Below, in pieces: positions 63,401-64,000 of a DNA stretch of 64,000 nt. The position numbers and the translations under genes are program-made. Origin of the DNA: Oceanospirillum sp048265165 (GTDB taxonomy: Bacteria; Pseudomonadota; Gammaproteobacteria; Pseudomonadales; Halomonadaceae); the NCBI RefSeq assembly GCF_048265165.1, contig NZ_JBLXCD010000002.1, positions 558,001 through 622,000 on the forward strand. The letters are read 5' to 3'. Position 1 is the stretch's first letter. Each line of letters opens with the position of its first letter. Under the pieces are notes generated by a model. That model had not been told where the DNA came from and searched no databases. It saw only the letters and a program-made list of their open reading frames with translations.

Positions 63401-63585
63401 ACCCTGCTGTTCAGCATGTGAAAATGATTATGCAGGTGCATGATGAATTGGTCTTTGAGGTGCCCAAAGATCAGCTGGAGGCATTTAAAGCGGGCTTGCT
63501 ACCCTTGATGGAGCATGCAGTTGAGCTGGATGTGCCCTTGCTGGTTGAAGCCGATAGCGGTGAAAACTGGGACCAGGCGCACTGA
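60493..63585 (+). CDS. polA: DNA polymerase I with an extra thumb-like insertion
   Basis: Gap-filling polymerase with 5'-3' and 3'-5' exonuclease. 1030 residues against 928 in E. coli. 5' nuclease domain 1-290 (VDGSSYLYRAFHA, GDKVDNIPGVPGVGEKT); acidic linker 295-325; 3'-5' exonuclease with FDTET (350-354), HLKYD (416-420) and YAAEDAD (595-601); polymerase with DYSQIELRIMAHLSGDKG, RRSAKAINFGLIYG and MQVHDELVFEV. Residues about 475-578 are an extra block; 501-570 resembles the thumb segment 664-733. All catalytic motifs remain, so an active enzyme is expected. Confidence 0.95.
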   Translation: MNDTTELPLVLVDGSSYLYRAFHALPPLMTSKGQPSGAIKGVINMLKSLLKQYPQAPVVVVFDAKGKTFRDDMYAEYKAQRPPMPDELRSQIEPLHKAIRAMGMPLLCVTGVEADDVIGTLAQQGEAAGRSVIVSTGDKDMAQLVTEKVTLVNTMTDTVMDIQGVHDKFGIGPELIIDFLALMGDKVDNIPGVPGVGEKTALGLLQGIGGLDAIYADLDKIPELSFRGAKTLPKKMAENKEMAYLSYELATIKCDVELDVTIADLVMAPQDTDTLKELYAELEFKTWLNALNRAESVSPKVANDEATAAEVEQAAEEEEPAIAGEYETVLTEEAFNNWLEQLKAAEQFAFDTETTSLDYMQAQIVGVSFAVEAGKAAYVPVAHDYMGAPKQLGRDWVLNQLKPLLEDPNKGKIGQHLKYDINVLANYGIELQGVASDTMLASYVLNSTATRHDMDSLSSKYLGHTTISFKEVAANDGEAAAEQFDLLGDSDSQSSSELLVLEEKIYALAGEKFDIGSQKELADILYVKHAIPVKDKTKSGGSTSLNALKRLSRDHELARLVFDYKTLEKNTKDQAGLGKALLPFNKIKLEKAAPYAAEDADITLRLHNKLLPMVQAEGRLADLLTEVELPLVPVLSRIERNGTKIDSDKLKKQSQQITARLRELESEAYELAGREFNLGSPKQLGEILYEEMQLPVKKKTPSGKPSTSEEALQELALDYPLPKLIMEHRGLNKLMSTYTDKLPQMVSDRTGRLHTSYHQAVTATGRLSSSDPNLQNIPIRTEEGRRIRQAFVPEAGNVIVAADYSQIELRIMAHLSGDKGLLEAFKNNQDVHKATAAEVFGCTPDQVTTDQRRSAKAINFGLIYGMSAFGLARQLHIERGQAQVYIERYFDRYPGVARYMDSIRESAKEKGYVETLLGRRLYLPEINAQNGAMRKAAERTAINAPMQGTAADIIKKAMINVHNWLADETDPAVQHVKMIMQVHDELVFEVPKDQLEAFKAGLLPLMEHAVELDVPLLVEADSGENWDQAH
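61993..62202 (+). repeat. Diverged duplicate of the PolA thumb segment (copy A)
   Basis: Encodes PolA residues 501-570. Aligned with residues 664-733 (62482-62691) it shares roughly 30 of 70 positions by eye, in the same order and nearly without gaps: LAG-xx-F-xx-GS-x-K-x-L-xx-ILY, then PVK-x-KT-x-SG, STS, and D-xx-L-xx-L. The copy lies within the 3'-5' exonuclease domain between its second and third motifs. Confidence 0.75.
62482..62691 (+). repeat. PolA thumb segment in its normal place (copy B)
   Basis: Encodes residues 664-733, which match the canonical position of E. coli Pol I (AGEEFNLSSTKQLQTILFE region). This is the ancestral copy to which the inserted segment at 61993-62202 is compared. 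Confidence 0.75.
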
Positions 63586-63687
63586 TAAAAGGGCTGATCG
63601 TTACCTGATGCAATAAAACAGAGTAAAAATTAGCCCGAAGCTCTCTTCAGCTGAGCTATTATTTTGATTGCCAGTTGAGGCTGTAGG

Positions 63688-63717
63688 CAGGGTGGTAGCG
63701 GTATCGCCCTGTTTTTT
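63688..63717 (+). terminator. Terminator downstream of polA
   Basis: 10-bp stem CAGGGTGGTA/TATCGCCCTG with two G-T pairs (63688-63697, 63702-63711), 4-base loop and six T's, about 100 bases after the polA stop. The remaining 320-base gap up to the next gene has AT-rich sequence and no recognised gene. Confidence 0.75.
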
Positions 63718-63906
63718 ACATATACCCTGACCTTTATAAGGTTTTTAACTGGGCGATGTATGATGTTACCTTTAAAAAAATGATCTGAAGCATCCGCTGC
63801 AGATATCTGTTTTTTTAGTGCTTTGAGTACCCCATGAATAATAATAAATACAAGTTTGTTTCTCTTTATGTGATCTGCTGCAGCTTTAAATTAAACAGGC
63901 ACGACT

Positions 63907-64000
63907 ATGTTTAACCGGCTGTCGCTGCGGCAAAAGCTGATTGCAGTTCCTGTTATCGGATGCTTTATCGTTGTCATTTTTATCTTTGCGATGCTGGGGC
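63907..64000 (+). CDS. Membrane sensor or chemoreceptor-like protein (partial, 5' end only)
   Basis: 31 codons to the window edge, starting MFNRLSLRQKLIAVPVIG. A basic N-terminus is followed by a hydrophobic helix (about 11-31), the usual opening of methyl-accepting chemotaxis proteins, sensor kinases and GGDEF proteins with a periplasmic domain. Which class it is cannot be told from this fragment. Confidence 0.6.
   Translation, partial: MFNRLSLRQKLIAVPVIGCFIVVIFIFAMLG

Noticed and set aside
1..64000. CRISPR arrays, rRNA, tRNA, insertion sequences, prophage
   Set aside because: Looked for regular spaced repeats, tRNA-like arms, transposase or phage genes; none seen by eye.

Overview
The window is a chromosomal segment from a gammaproteobacterium. 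The gene order (glmS-glmU, atp operon, parBA-rsmG-mnmG, mnmE-yidC-rnpA-rpmH, dnaA-dnaN-recF-gyrB, gmhB-glyS-glyQ, trkH-trkA-rsmB-fmt-def, dprA-tsaC-hemF-aroE, then prlC and thrB-polA) is the origin-proximal layout of Pseudomonas and the marine Oceanospirillales. Protein sequences and moderate GC point to an Oceanospirillaceae-like marine bacterium. The species cannot be named from sequence alone. No rRNA, tRNA, CRISPR array, prophage or insertion sequence was seen.

Layout. 1-10.3 kb (minus): cell-wall amino-sugar genes glmS (cut by the window edge) and glmU, then the complete F1Fo ATP synthase operon atpIBEFHAGDC with a recognisable promoter. 10.4-14.8 kb (minus): parB, parA, rsmG, mnmG. 14.8-15.3 kb: an intergenic region with a cluster of DnaA boxes. 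15.3-21.2 kb: deaD, a methyltransferase, a DMT permease and mnmE. 21.3-23.8 kb (minus): yidC, rnpA, rpmH, with no yidD. 23.8-24.4 kb: a second, denser DnaA-box cluster and AT-rich stretch, the probable oriC. 24.4-30.8 kb (plus): dnaA, dnaN, recF, gyrB, with two parS sites inside recF.

30.9-40 kb: a possible structured RNA, gmhB, glyS/glyQ, a degenerate PAP2-like protein and an LPS inner-core block (kdkA, a family 9 glycosyltransferase, waaA, an LpxL-type acyltransferase). 40-51 kb: potassium uptake (trkH, trkA), rsmB-fmt-def, dprA, tsaC, hemF, a DsbA-like protein and aroE. 51-55.2 kb is the least ordinary part: a REP-like palindrome, a small membrane protein, an M48 lipoprotein protease, a short ORF with a very strong ribosome binding site, a secreted PPC-like protein and an unrecognised AT-rich gene. 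55.2-64 kb: gamma-carbonic-anhydrase-like protein, prlC, yheV, a RelBE-type toxin-antitoxin pair, thrB, a DUF2782 protein, polA and the start of a membrane receptor-like gene.

Most of the window is conserved housekeeping. The strongest unusual observation is polA. It encodes 1030 residues and contains what reads as a second, diverged copy of part of the polymerase thumb region, inserted inside the 3'-5' exonuclease domain, with all catalytic motifs intact. Other points worth attention are the two origin-like regions with parS sites between and around them, a roughly 100-nt structured element between gyrB and gmhB, overlapping head-to-head start codons in the LPS block, and the AT-rich patch shared by two convergent genes near 54 kb.
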